Of a stretch of DNA of 5,808 nucleotides, positions 1-5,808 are shown piece by piece. Below the pieces are notes generated by a model. The model saw only the letters and a list, made by a program, of their open reading frames with translations. It had not been told where the DNA came from and did not search any database. Position numbers and translations under genes: made by a program. Origin of the DNA: Bacteroidota bacterium (GTDB lineage: Bacteria > Bacteroidota > Bacteroidia > Bacteroidales > VadinHA17); assembly GCA_016868515.1 (NCBI GenBank), contig VGGM01000110.1, forward strand, positions 1-5,808, in the 5' to 3' direction. Position 1 is the stretch's first letter. The number at the start of each line of letters is the position of its first letter.

Positions 1-800
1 GATTCCATCATTTCGAATATTCCAAGTTCGGAAGTGGAGCCGAACCTGTTTTTTGATGGTCTCAGCAGCCGGTATATATAGTTACTGTCGCCCTCGAAAA
101 TAAGGACCACGTCGACAATGTGCTCAAGTACCTTTGGTCCGGCCAGGGTACCGTCTTTTGTTATATGGCCAATGAGTATTACGGGTATGCCGGTGGTTTT
201 TGCGTAGCGCAGTAGCATTGCCGAACACTCCCTTACCTGTGAAACCGATCCGGCTGGTGATTCAAGCTGCCCCGTGGTGAGAGTCTGAACCGAGTCGACA
301 ACCATTATTGCCGGTTTTACCCGGGCTGCATGCGTCAGAATGTTGCCCAGGTCGGTTTCGCTGAGAATGTAACATTCGGTGTTGTTTCCCGGAAGTCTTT
401 CTGCCCTCATTTTTATCTGCTGCTCGCTCTCTTCGCCGGAGATGTATAATACACGCCTGCCCTCCATTTTCATGGCTAGTTGCAGCGCCAGCGTTGATTT
501 CCCAATACCTGGTTCACCGCCAAGTAGCACCACCGAACCCTTCACAATACCACCGCCCAGAAGCCGGTCGAGTTCGCCGATACCGGTAACCATTCTCTCT
601 TCGGGGCCTGCTTCCACATCGCCGATAAGAACCGGAGAGGAACCCTTTTTCCCGGCCACGAGAGCATCAGCAGGTTTTGCCCTTGTTACCACCTCTTCGA
701 TATAGGTGTTCCACTCCTGGCATGAGGGGCAGCGGCCAATCCATTTTGCCGATTCGGCACCGCAGTTCCGGCATACATAAACCGATTTTGCCTTTGACAT
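1..800 (-). CDS. radA: DNA repair protein RadA, 3' end cut by window
   Basis: RadA is a RecA-like ATPase that drives branch migration of recombination intermediates in the cytoplasm. The 266 complete codons visible here show the family layout. There is an N-terminal C4 zinc finger (Cys10, Cys13, Cys24, Cys27, as CRNC...CPSC) and a linker. A Walker A motif GGEPGIGKST follows at residues 94-103, then a RecA-type core with VVDSVQTL (Walker B region). The RadA-specific KNRFG motif sits at residues 250-254. The C-terminal Lon-protease-like domain, roughly the last 190 residues of a usual ~455-residue protein, lies beyond position 1. The ATG at 798-800 starts just before the zinc finger, as in homologues. 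The gene begins 12 bases after the flippase-like gene, and I see no TAnnTTTG element in that gap, so it is probably read from the panD promoter. No frameshift or missing key residue was seen. Confidence 0.97.
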   Translation of the reverse strand, partial: MSKAKSVYVCRNCGAESAKWIGRCPSCQEWNTYIEEVVTRAKPADALVAGKKGSSPVLIGDVEAGPEERMVTGIGELDRLLGGGIVKGSVVLLGGEPGIGKSTLALQLAMKMEGRRVLYISGEESEQQIKMRAERLPGNNTECYILSETDLGNILTHAARVKPAIMVVDSVQTLTTGQLESPAGSVSQVRECSAMLLRYAKTTGIPVILIGHITKDGTLAGPKVLEHIVDVVLIFEGDSNYIYRLLRPSKNRFGSTSELGIFEMME

Positions 801-812
801 GGTGAGGGTCGT

Positions 813-1829
813 TTAAGGTTTCACGGAATTGTTGTTTCGGTGGCGCATGATCAGCAGCATTGATACCGATCCGAGCAATGCAATCAGTATCATTTGGGAA
901 GTATGCGACACCAGGGCGTAGGCCAATCCGTCGGTACGCGATATTCCGTATACCAGGTTAAGTCCCATTGAAATAATAACATGAAACGCACCGAGTCCGC
1001 TCTGTACCGGAGCGGCCATTCCGAATCCGCCAATTACCAGCAGGAACAGGGCATCGCCAAAACCGAGGTGGCTTGTAGCGGGCAGCACGAATACAACAGC
1101 CCAGGTCATCACAGCATAGGCAAACCAGATAAAAACCGAATGGATGATGAATTCCCATTTGCGTTCCAGTGAGCGTATCGATCTGAAACCCTGGTACATA
1201 CCTGAAATAAAACCACGTACCCTCGGGTAAAGTCTCTTCCCGAATATTCTTTTGCGGAAGATAAAGGTCATCAGCAGCAAGGTGAAAGCAAGAGTTACGG
1301 TTACGATTCTTGCGGTAAGAGTTGACCCGAGAACCGATGCTGTTTTTTCGCTCAGGGCCAGTATTATATTGTCTCTGAGGAAACTGCCAAGTGTGTCGAA
1401 ACTGGTAACAAGCATTATTCCCATAATGATCAGCAGCGAAGCAACATCGACAACACGTTCAAGAATTACTGTACCCACAAGCCTGTCGAACGGTATCTTC
1501 TCTTTTCTGCCAAGCAGTGCGCACCGTGTAACCTCACCCATCCGGGGGAGTGCCATATTTGCGAGGTAACCCGACATAAGGGCGTGGTATACATTTTTAA
1601 GCGGGGGTGTGAAGCCAAGGGTTCCTATTATAATCTGCCACCTTCTGGCCCTGCTGGCGAATGCCGCCACCGATGCTGCCACCGACAATGCAAGCCACCT
1701 GTAGTTTGCGTTGCCGAGATGGCTTCGCAGCTCAACTATACTGACATTGCGGAATGCAAGGTAGAGCAGCACCAGGCCAAGTATCAGGAAAGCAGCAAAC
1801 TTCAGTGAATTCAGTAGTGCCTTTTTCAA
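813..1829 (-). CDS. LPG_synthase_TM / UPF0104 flippase-like membrane protein
   Basis: This 338-residue integral inner-membrane protein belongs to the lysylphosphatidylglycerol synthase transmembrane family (PF03706, UPF0104). It lacks the soluble aminoacyl-transferase domain of MprF, so it is not itself an LPG synthase. Members are usually annotated as flippase-like, and the substrate here is unknown. Visible family marks are SRARRW at residues 59-64, GYLANMALPRMGEVTR at 87-102, ERVVD at 124-128 and PVQSGLGAFH at 274-283. I count about seven or eight hydrophobic segments, near residues 8-26, 44-59, 120-143, 172-192, 228-249, 258-292 (likely two) and 302-327. The start is a TTG at 1827-1829. 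The next in-frame Met is about residue 85, inside the conserved region, and an in-frame TAA lies at 1844-1842, so TTG is the best choice, with a CTG at 1835 the only near alternative. It begins 2 bases after the panD stop, which suggests translational coupling. Confidence 0.9.
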   Translation of the reverse strand: MKKALLNSLKFAAFLILGLVLLYLAFRNVSIVELRSHLGNANYRWLALSVAASVAAFASRARRWQIIIGTLGFTPPLKNVYHALMSGYLANMALPRMGEVTRCALLGRKEKIPFDRLVGTVILERVVDVASLLIIMGIMLVTSFDTLGSFLRDNIILALSEKTASVLGSTLTARIVTVTLAFTLLLMTFIFRKRIFGKRLYPRVRGFISGMYQGFRSIRSLERKWEFIIHSVFIWFAYAVMTWAVVFVLPATSHLGFGDALFLLVIGGFGMAAPVQSGLGAFHVIISMGLNLVYGISRTDGLAYALVSHTSQMILIALLGSVSMLLIMRHRNNNSVKP

Positions 1830-1831
1830 GC

Positions 1832-2182
1832 TCAGAGAAGTTTATTGGTTGAGGTGTCGGGGAAAATAATGGATGGCACAAAGCTTTTGGCCTCCTCAAA
1901 ATCGATGGAAGCATAGGAGATTATTATAATCACGTCGCCTACAACAACCTTTCTTGCTGCCGGGCCGTTCAGACAAATCTCCCCCGATCCTCTCCTTCCC
2001 TTAATGACATATGTCTCAAGCCTCTCTCCGTTGTTGACGTTCAGAACCTGCACCTTCTCGTTCGGGATAAGGTTGGCAGCCTCTATCAGGTCTTCGTCAA
2101 TGGCAATGCTGCCGACGTAGTGAAGGTTGGCCTCGGTAACCGTGACCATATGAATCTTTGACTTTATGACTTCAATAAGCAT
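1832..2182 (-). CDS. panD: aspartate 1-decarboxylase, pyruvoyl-dependent
   Basis: PanD decarboxylates L-aspartate to beta-alanine for pantothenate synthesis in the cytoplasm. The 116-residue product is normal length for the bacterial pyruvoyl-type enzyme, which is made as a pro-protein and self-cleaves. The cleavage site Gly24-Ser25 is present in YVGSI, and Ser25 would become the pyruvoyl group. Family active-site residues Lys9, His11, Arg54 and Tyr58 are in place, as is Tyr22. The glycine-rich [16 protein letters not shown] stretch (residues 62-77) matches the family, including the NGPAAR segment near the active site. ATG at 2180-2182 fits the family N-terminus directly. It follows panC by about 50 bases, and that gap holds a good promoter candidate, so panD, the flippase gene and radA may be expressed apart from panC as well as with it. 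No PanZ/PanM-type maturation factor is visible in the window. Confidence 0.97.
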   Translation of the reverse strand: MLIEVIKSKIHMVTVTEANLHYVGSIAIDEDLIEAANLIPNEKVQVLNVNNGERLETYVIKGRRGSGEICLNGPAARKVVVGDVIIIISYASIDFEEAKSFVPSIIFPDTSTNKLL

Positions 2183-2210
2183 GCTGAGTCTCTGTTGTCA
2201 TTTACAGCGG

Positions 2211-2241
2211 CAAAGTTAAGCATCCTTTTCGATCACTCCAA
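2211..2241 (-). promoter_or_regulatory. candidate promoter for panD-flippase-radA
   Basis: Read on the minus strand, TAACTTTG at 2218-2211 matches the Bacteroidota -7 consensus TAnnTTTG. A TTG at 2241-2239 lies exactly 20 bases upstream and would serve as the -33 element. That TTG is the second-last sense codon of panC (Leu), so the promoter overlaps the panC 3' end. The predicted transcript would start near 2205, giving a leader of about 20 bases before the panD ATG. This is consensus matching only. Confidence 0.55.
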
Positions 2242-3090
2242 CGAAATCCTTACATTATCAATCAGTCTTACCCCTCCGGCATATACGGCAACGCAGATGT
2301 GGTAGTTTCTTCCCTTTATCATATCTGAGGCATAATCTGCAGGAACCAGGTCGGTATCGTCGGTAATCTCGTAGTACTGCACCCTGAACCCATCCACCTC
2401 GCCGATCTTCCCTGTAAAGAACTCTCTTGCCGCTTCCTTTCCCTTCTCGAGGAACAAATTCTGTGAACCGAGCATTGCATGGTATATAACCGGTGCTGCG
2501 GCCCTGTGTTCAGGGGTAAGCAATGCATTCCGGCTGCTCATTGCGAGACCGTCGGATTCTCTTACTGTGGGGCATCCGACTATTTCAACCCTCTGCCCGG
2601 TTTTTTCTGCAAGGGCCTTTATAACGGCAAGCTGCTGGAAATCCTTTTCCCCGAAGTATGCCACATCGGGTTTAACGATGTCGAAGAGCCTCGACACCAC
2701 CTGTGCCACGCCGTTGAAATGCCCGGGACGGTATTCTCCCTCCATTACCCGGCCCAGGTTCCCGAAATCAAAAACCCTTTTATCCTCCCCGGGGTAAATC
2801 TCCATTACGGATGGCAGAAAGACAACATCGTTTTCCCTGAGCACCCGCGACAGCATCTCCTTGTCGCGATCAACTGTACGGGGGTAGCGGTCGAGGTCCC
2901 TTTTATCGTTGAACTGGGTAGGGTTCACAAAGATGCTTACGGTAACCCGGCCGCATTCATTCACGGCCCTTTCAACAAGGGCAATATGACCATGATGCAG
3001 GGCTCCCATTGTGGGTACAAACCCCTGCCTGACCTTTCCGGCTGTGCTGAGGCAGAACCTGAGCCCGGCAATTGTTTCGGTTGTGTTCAT
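2233..3090 (-). CDS. panC: pantothenate synthetase (pantoate--beta-alanine ligase)
   Basis: PanC condenses pantoate with beta-alanine, using ATP through a pantoyl-adenylate intermediate, to form pantothenate. With the ATG at 3088-3090 the product has 285 residues, the usual length. Family motifs in order are PTMGALHHGH at 26-35 (HIGH-like nucleotide loop), NPTQF at 56-60, EGEYRPGHFNGV at 117-128, GEKDFQQL at 147-154 and RESDGLAMSSRN at 177-188 (KMSKS-like loop). The C-terminal dimer/lid domain follows and ends in VRLIDNVRISLE. The frame stays open to an upstream ATG at 3135, which would add 15 residues. I reject that start because homologues begin just before the first strand, as here, and because a TAnnTTTG promoter lies between the two ATGs. 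Its product partner PanD is the next gene, supplying beta-alanine. All catalytic motifs look intact. Confidence 0.97.
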   Translation of the reverse strand: MNTTETIAGLRFCLSTAGKVRQGFVPTMGALHHGHIALVERAVNECGRVTVSIFVNPTQFNDKRDLDRYPRTVDRDKEMLSRVLRENDVVFLPSVMEIYPGEDKRVFDFGNLGRVMEGEYRPGHFNGVAQVVSRLFDIVKPDVAYFGEKDFQQLAVIKALAEKTGQRVEIVGCPTVRESDGLAMSSRNALLTPEHRAAAPVIYHAMLGSQNLFLEKGKEAAREFFTGKIGEVDGFRVQYYEITDDTDLVPADYASDMIKGRNYHICVAVYAGGVRLIDNVRISLE

Positions 3091-3111
3091 TGCATATACT
3101 ATATCAGACTG

Positions 3112-3142
3112 CAAACCTATACCTTTTAATTTCAACGGGCAA
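3112..3142 (-). promoter_or_regulatory. candidate promoter for panC
   Basis: On the minus strand TAGGTTTG at 3119-3112 fits the Bacteroidota -7 consensus TAnnTTTG, and a TTG at 3142-3140 sits 20 bases upstream as a possible -33 element. The spacing is the same as at the panD candidate. Transcription would begin near 3106, giving a leader of about 15 bases before the ATG at 3090 and leaving the upstream ATG at 3135 outside the transcript. Confidence 0.5.
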
Positions 3143-3146
3143 GATG

Positions 3147-3159
3147 GCCGGTAACCGGC
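3147..3159. repeat. 13-base inverted repeat upstream of panC promoter
   Basis: GCCGGT-A-ACCGGC is a perfect 6-base inverted repeat around a single central base. It lies 4 bases upstream of the candidate panC -33 element and about 65 bases upstream of the candidate promoter for the opposite strand. A one-base centre is too tight for an RNA hairpin, so a binding site for a dimeric protein is the more natural reading. A chance occurrence in fairly GC-rich DNA is also possible. Confidence 0.3.
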
Positions 3160-3225
3160 GGCGCAAAAACTTCAAGATTACCTGTCTGGCCTATTGCATA
3201 TATTAAATATGTGATTATTATTTAC

Positions 3226-3233
3226 TATCTTTG
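3226..3233 (+). promoter_or_regulatory. candidate -7 element for the GT5-like/DUF4270/glmS operon
   Basis: TATCTTTG fits the Bacteroidota -7 consensus TAnnTTTG and stands 37 bases before the ATG at 3271, giving a predicted leader of about 30 bases. At 20 bases upstream there is only TTA (3203-3205), so the -33 element is weak. That position is the centre of a short AT-rich inverted repeat, CATAT-N5-ATATG, at 3197-3211. Support is from sequence pattern and position only. Confidence 0.45.
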
Positions 3234-3270
3234 CCTGCTGTAACGGGAATTGAAACATCGGGGCAGATAA

Positions 3271-4077
3271 ATGGAAAGCAAAAAGGTATTGTTCGTTTCA
3301 CAGGAGATAACCCCATATCTTACCGAGACAAAGTTATCGAAGATTGCGAGGTATCTGCCGCAGGGTATTCAGGAGAGGGGCAAGGAGATAAGAACCTTCA
3401 TGCCACGTTACGGTTCAATCAATGAGAGGAGAAACCAGCTGCACGAGGTTATCAGGCTTTCGGGAATGAACCTCATAATTGACGACACCGATCATCCTCT
3501 TATCATAAAGGTTGCATCGATTCAGTCGGCCCGCATGCAGGTGTATTTTATTGACAATGACGATTACTTTCACCGCAGGAACATCACTGCCGATTCGTCG
3601 GGGAAGGAGTTTGAGGATAATGATGAAAGGGCTATCTTCTTTGCCCGCGGGGTAATTGAAACGGTCAAGAAGCTTCGCTGGGCACCCGATCTGGTTCATT
3701 GTCACGGCTGGATCACATCACTGGTTCCGGCCTACCTGAAACAGGTTTACAGCGACGACCCCATATTCCATCATTTCAAGGTAGTGCTGTCGCTGTACAA
3801 TAACGAGTTTAAAACTCCGTTCAGATCAACGTTCGCCGATAAACTGAAAAACGATGGCATAAACGGAATGGACACCGATTTTATCAGGAACCCCGATTAT
3901 ATTAACCTGACAAAGATGGCCATCAGCAACAGTGATGCAATAATTTTCGGCAGTGAAAAGATTAACGATGAGATTGCTGAATATGTTAAAAATACCGGGA
4001 AACCGATTCTCGCCTACCAGGACGAGAATAACTATATTGATGCCTATAATGAATTTTATGATAGTCTTCTGCAATAA
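3271..4077 (+). CDS. stand-alone, degenerate N-terminal domain of GT5 glycogen/starch synthase
   Basis: The 268 residues match only the N-terminal Rossmann domain of glycogen/starch synthases (GT5 family, usually about 480 residues). The C-terminal nucleotide-sugar domain is absent, and the next gene is unrelated. Resemblance is clear at VLFVSQEITPYL (6-17), MPRYGSI (44-50), VYFIDNDDYFHRR (91-103), DNDERAIFFARGVIE (116-130) and APDLVHCHGW (138-147). Key motifs are eroded. The ADP-glucose-binding KTGGL stretch is replaced around ETKLSK (19-24), the usual HDW reads HGW, and the usual TIHN reads SLYN (173-178 region). Bacteroidota annotations often call such proteins glycogen synthase, but catalysis by this chain alone seems unlikely. 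A regulatory, scaffolding or sugar-sensing role is possible but unproven. ATG at 3271 begins the first strand directly. The gene is divergent from panC and overlaps the next gene by 20 bases. Confidence 0.82.
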   Translation: MESKKVLFVSQEITPYLTETKLSKIARYLPQGIQERGKEIRTFMPRYGSINERRNQLHEVIRLSGMNLIIDDTDHPLIIKVASIQSARMQVYFIDNDDYFHRRNITADSSGKEFEDNDERAIFFARGVIETVKKLRWAPDLVHCHGWITSLVPAYLKQVYSDDPIFHHFKVVLSLYNNEFKTPFRSTFADKLKNDGINGMDTDFIRNPDYINLTKMAISNSDAIIFGSEKINDEIAEYVKNTGKPILAYQDENNYIDAYNEFYDSLLQ

Positions 4078-5362
4078 GATCAAAGGAAAAACGAACCTCA
4101 ATTCAATTCTGACTAAATATTACCGGGCTTTTCTGACGCTTACAGCTGTCTCGCTCATGCTGCCGGCCTGTGAGGAAGATCCGACTCCGATAGGAACATC
4201 GCTGTTGCCGGCCGATGACTTTGCCACACTGTTCTCGACCGATACCATTTCTATAAAGGCATATACGATGTATTCCGATTCTGTGCGAACCACCGATTCT
4301 CTCTATGTTTTCGGCAGGAGATATAACCCCTACTTCGGAACCACAACAGCTGAAATAATAACCCAGCTGAATCTTCTTGGTTCCTGGCCGGGGCATGGAT
4401 TTACGATCGATTCGGTATCGCTGGTGCTGGCTGTCGACAGGTATGAGGGTGATACAGTGCTTTACGACAAGCAGATCGAGTTATTCGAGATTTCCGAGTA
4501 TTTGTACAGGGACACTGCCTATTACTCTAACAAGCCGGTTATGATTGAGCGCCTGATAGGCACCTACCTTCTCGACACAATAAAGGCAGGCAGGGTAATT
4601 GAGATCGACCTCCCGGTTTCATTCGGTGAATACCTAATGCGCGACACATCGAAACTCTTTATCAGCTCAACAGTGCCCGATTTCCGTGATTTCTTCAAGG
4701 GCCTCTACATGCGTCTTGCCGACAGTCCCACCGAAGCATTCATGCGCCTCAGTCCGAGCTCGTCAACAAGCGGTATTCAGCTATACTACCGTACCAAGGC
4801 AGGCACCGCCACCAACTACAGCTTTGTGTTCAGCGACAAGAGTGCGAAATACAGGCGTATAGTTCACGATTTCTCAACTGCCGATCCGGCCAGAAAAATC
4901 AACCACATCAACGATTTTGTGCTTGACACGGTGGTATATCAGCAGAAGGTTGACGGTGTTTATACCAGGATTGAGTTGCCGGGGCTGGCCGGATTAAAGG
5001 GGATGTTACCCATTTCGGTGAATAAGGCCAAACTGATAATGCCTGTTTACCTCGACAATGATATTTTTACCGATGGCACGGTGCCAAGTACTCTTTTTCT
5101 TCGCTATACCGATGCCGACGGAAAAAAGATATTCATACCCGATGCCATGCTTGGACAGCCCTATTTCGGCGGTATATACAAGTCTGATACAGACAGCTAC
5201 AGCTTCAATCTGGCAGCATTCGTTCAGGAGTACCTCGAGGGCCGAATACCCGAGCCGGTTGTTGAGATATATGTTCCCAGGTCAGTTGATGCCGACCTTA
5301 TTCTCAAGGCCAACAGTGCATCGGTCAGGCCAAGGTTTGAACTTGCAATGACGAAGTACTAG
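4058..5362 (+). CDS. DUF4270-type lipoprotein, function unknown
   Basis: The product has a lipoprotein signal: a basic N-region with several Lys and Arg23, a hydrophobic stretch at residues 24-36, and a lipobox LPAC with Cys38. The mature chain starts CEED, and the acidic residues after Cys resemble the surface-export signal of Bacteroidota lipoproteins, so an outer-membrane, possibly surface, location is inferred. GRRYNPYFGTTTAEI (86-100), the strand motif TIDSVSLVLAVDRYEGDT (116-133) and the C-terminal ASVRPRFELAMTKY recall the DUF4270 family (PF14092), a Bacteroidota group of unknown function. The pattern of alternating residues suggests a mostly beta structure. I chose the ATG at 4058 (434 residues). 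The frame is open back to 3953, but earlier ATGs, including one at 4049, put a longer extension before the signal peptide. The gene overlaps the GT5-like gene by 20 bases and ends 5 bases before glmS, so all three are probably co-transcribed. Confidence 0.75.
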   Translation: MIVFCNKIKGKTNLNSILTKYYRAFLTLTAVSLMLPACEEDPTPIGTSLLPADDFATLFSTDTISIKAYTMYSDSVRTTDSLYVFGRRYNPYFGTTTAEIITQLNLLGSWPGHGFTIDSVSLVLAVDRYEGDTVLYDKQIELFEISEYLYRDTAYYSNKPVMIERLIGTYLLDTIKAGRVIEIDLPVSFGEYLMRDTSKLFISSTVPDFRDFFKGLYMRLADSPTEAFMRLSPSSSTSGIQLYYRTKAGTATNYSFVFSDKSAKYRRIVHDFSTADPARKINHINDFVLDTVVYQQKVDGVYTRIELPGLAGLKGMLPISVNKAKLIMPVYLDNDIFTDGTVPSTLFLRYTDADGKKIFIPDAMLGQPYFGGIYKSDTDSYSFNLAAFVQEYLEGRIPEPVVEIYVPRSVDADLILKANSASVRPRFELAMTKY

Positions 5363-5367
5363 CAGCT

Positions 5368-5808
5368 ATGTGCGGCATTGTAGGTTATATCGGAACCCGG
5401 GCTGCAAGGGATGTTATCATAAGCGGACTCAGGCGGTTGGAATACAGGGGTTATGACTCAGCCGGGATGGCGGTTGTAAACGGCGAACCCGGAATATTCC
5501 GTTGCAAGGGGAGGGTTAAGGACCTGGAAGAGATGGTTGCTGCCGGGTCGGCTGAAGGAACCACGGGTATTGGTCATACCAGGTGGGCCACCCACGGCGA
5601 ACCCAATGAAACCAATGCCCATCCGCAGTCGTCAATGCACGGTATCTTTATCCTTGTACACAATGGAATAATTGAGAATTATGCCAGGCTTAAGAGGCAC
5701 CTTGAAGGGAGGGGAATAGAATTCAGCAGTCAGACCGATACAGAGGTACTGGCCAACCTGATTGAACACCTTTACCTTGAGGGAGATCTCACTGCCGAGC
5801 AGGCGATA
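5368..5808 (+). CDS. glmS: glucosamine--fructose-6-phosphate aminotransferase (isomerizing), 3' end cut by window
   Basis: GlmS converts fructose-6-phosphate and glutamine to glucosamine-6-phosphate, the entry step to UDP-GlcNAc for peptidoglycan and LPS, in the cytoplasm. The 147 codons visible cover most of the N-terminal class II glutamine amidotransferase domain. The chain begins MCGIVGYIG, so Cys2 becomes the N-terminal nucleophile after Met removal. RRLEYRGYDSAG (22-33), GHTRWATHG (69-77), HNGIIENY (98-105) and SSQTDTE (120-126) are the expected glutaminase and glutamine-binding motifs. The linker and two SIS sugar-isomerase domains, about 460 more residues, lie beyond the window. The start ATG at 5368 follows the DUF4270 gene by 5 bases, leaving no room for its own promoter or for a glmS ribozyme of the Gram-positive type directly in front. 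Transcription is probably from the promoter before the GT5-like gene. Confidence 0.97.
   Translation, partial: MCGIVGYIGTRAARDVIISGLRRLEYRGYDSAGMAVVNGEPGIFRCKGRVKDLEEMVAAGSAEGTTGIGHTRWATHGEPNETNAHPQSSMHGIFILVHNGIIENYARLKRHLEGRGIEFSSQTDTEVLANLIEHLYLEGDLTAEQAI

Noticed and set aside
379..705. Plus-strand open frame of 108 codons inside radA
   Set aside because: It is antisense to conserved RadA coding sequence, is Ser/Pro-rich low-complexity and has no recognisable motif or promoter.
2479..3129. Plus-strand open frame of 216 codons opposite panC
   Set aside because: The panC frame carries all pantothenate synthetase motifs, and the antisense frame is an unrecognisable Cys/His-scattered shadow that happens to lack stops.
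3197..3211. AT-rich inverted repeat CATAT-N5-ATATG before the GT5-like gene
   Set aside because: The arms are five bases of A/T-rich sequence, easily met by chance. It is noted under the promoter entry but not claimed as an operator.
3953..4057. Longer N-terminus for the DUF4270-type protein
   Set aside because: These 35 codons lie within the GT5-like gene in another frame, are basic and featureless, and would place about 70 residues before the lipobox Cys, too long for a lipoprotein signal.
5058..5351. Second plus-strand frame of 97 codons inside the DUF4270 gene
   Set aside because: It is in a different frame from the long lipoprotein frame that continues to a family-like C-terminus, and it shows no motif of its own.
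5363..5367. Possible glmS ribozyme or riboswitch leader
   Set aside because: Only 5 bases separate the DUF4270 stop from the glmS ATG, so there is no leader to hold such an element.

Overview
The window looks like chromosomal core DNA from a member of the Bacteroidota, probably Bacteroidales-like. Three things point there. The gene neighbourhood (panC, panD, LPG-synthase-like flippase and radA, divergent from a GT5-like protein, a DUF4270 lipoprotein and glmS) is one I know from that phylum. Start codons lack clear Shine-Dalgarno sequences. Candidate promoters carry the Bacteroidota -7 element TAnnTTTG. I saw no mobile elements, CRISPR arrays, rRNA or tRNA genes, and no gene-free stretch longer than about 180 bases.

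Left arm, minus strand (positions 3090 down to 1): panC (pantoate--beta-alanine ligase), a short gap holding a probable second promoter, panD (aspartate 1-decarboxylase), a membrane protein of the LPG_synthase_TM/UPF0104 flippase-like family starting 2 bases after panD with a TTG codon, and radA, whose 3' end runs off the window. PanD makes beta-alanine and PanC joins it to pantoate, so the two genes give the last steps of pantothenate (coenzyme A precursor) synthesis. The flippase-like protein and RadA (DNA recombination and repair) appear to be co-transcribed without an obvious metabolic link.

The divergent intergenic region (3091-3270) holds a TAnnTTTG element for each direction. It also contains a 13-base inverted repeat just upstream of the panC promoter.

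Right arm, plus strand (3271 to the end): a 268-residue protein equal to only the N-terminal half of a GT5 glycogen/starch synthase, with its ADP-glucose and catalytic motifs eroded; a DUF4270-type lipoprotein overlapping it by 20 bases; and, 5 bases later, the N-terminal glutaminase part of glmS (glucosamine-6-phosphate synthase), cut by the window end. The tight packing implies one transcript. GlmS supplies amino sugar for peptidoglycan and LPS, so an envelope-related role for the two uncharacterised partners is a reasonable guess but unproven.

Most of the window is ordinary. The most interesting item is the degenerate stand-alone GT5 domain fixed in an operon with a lipoprotein and glmS.
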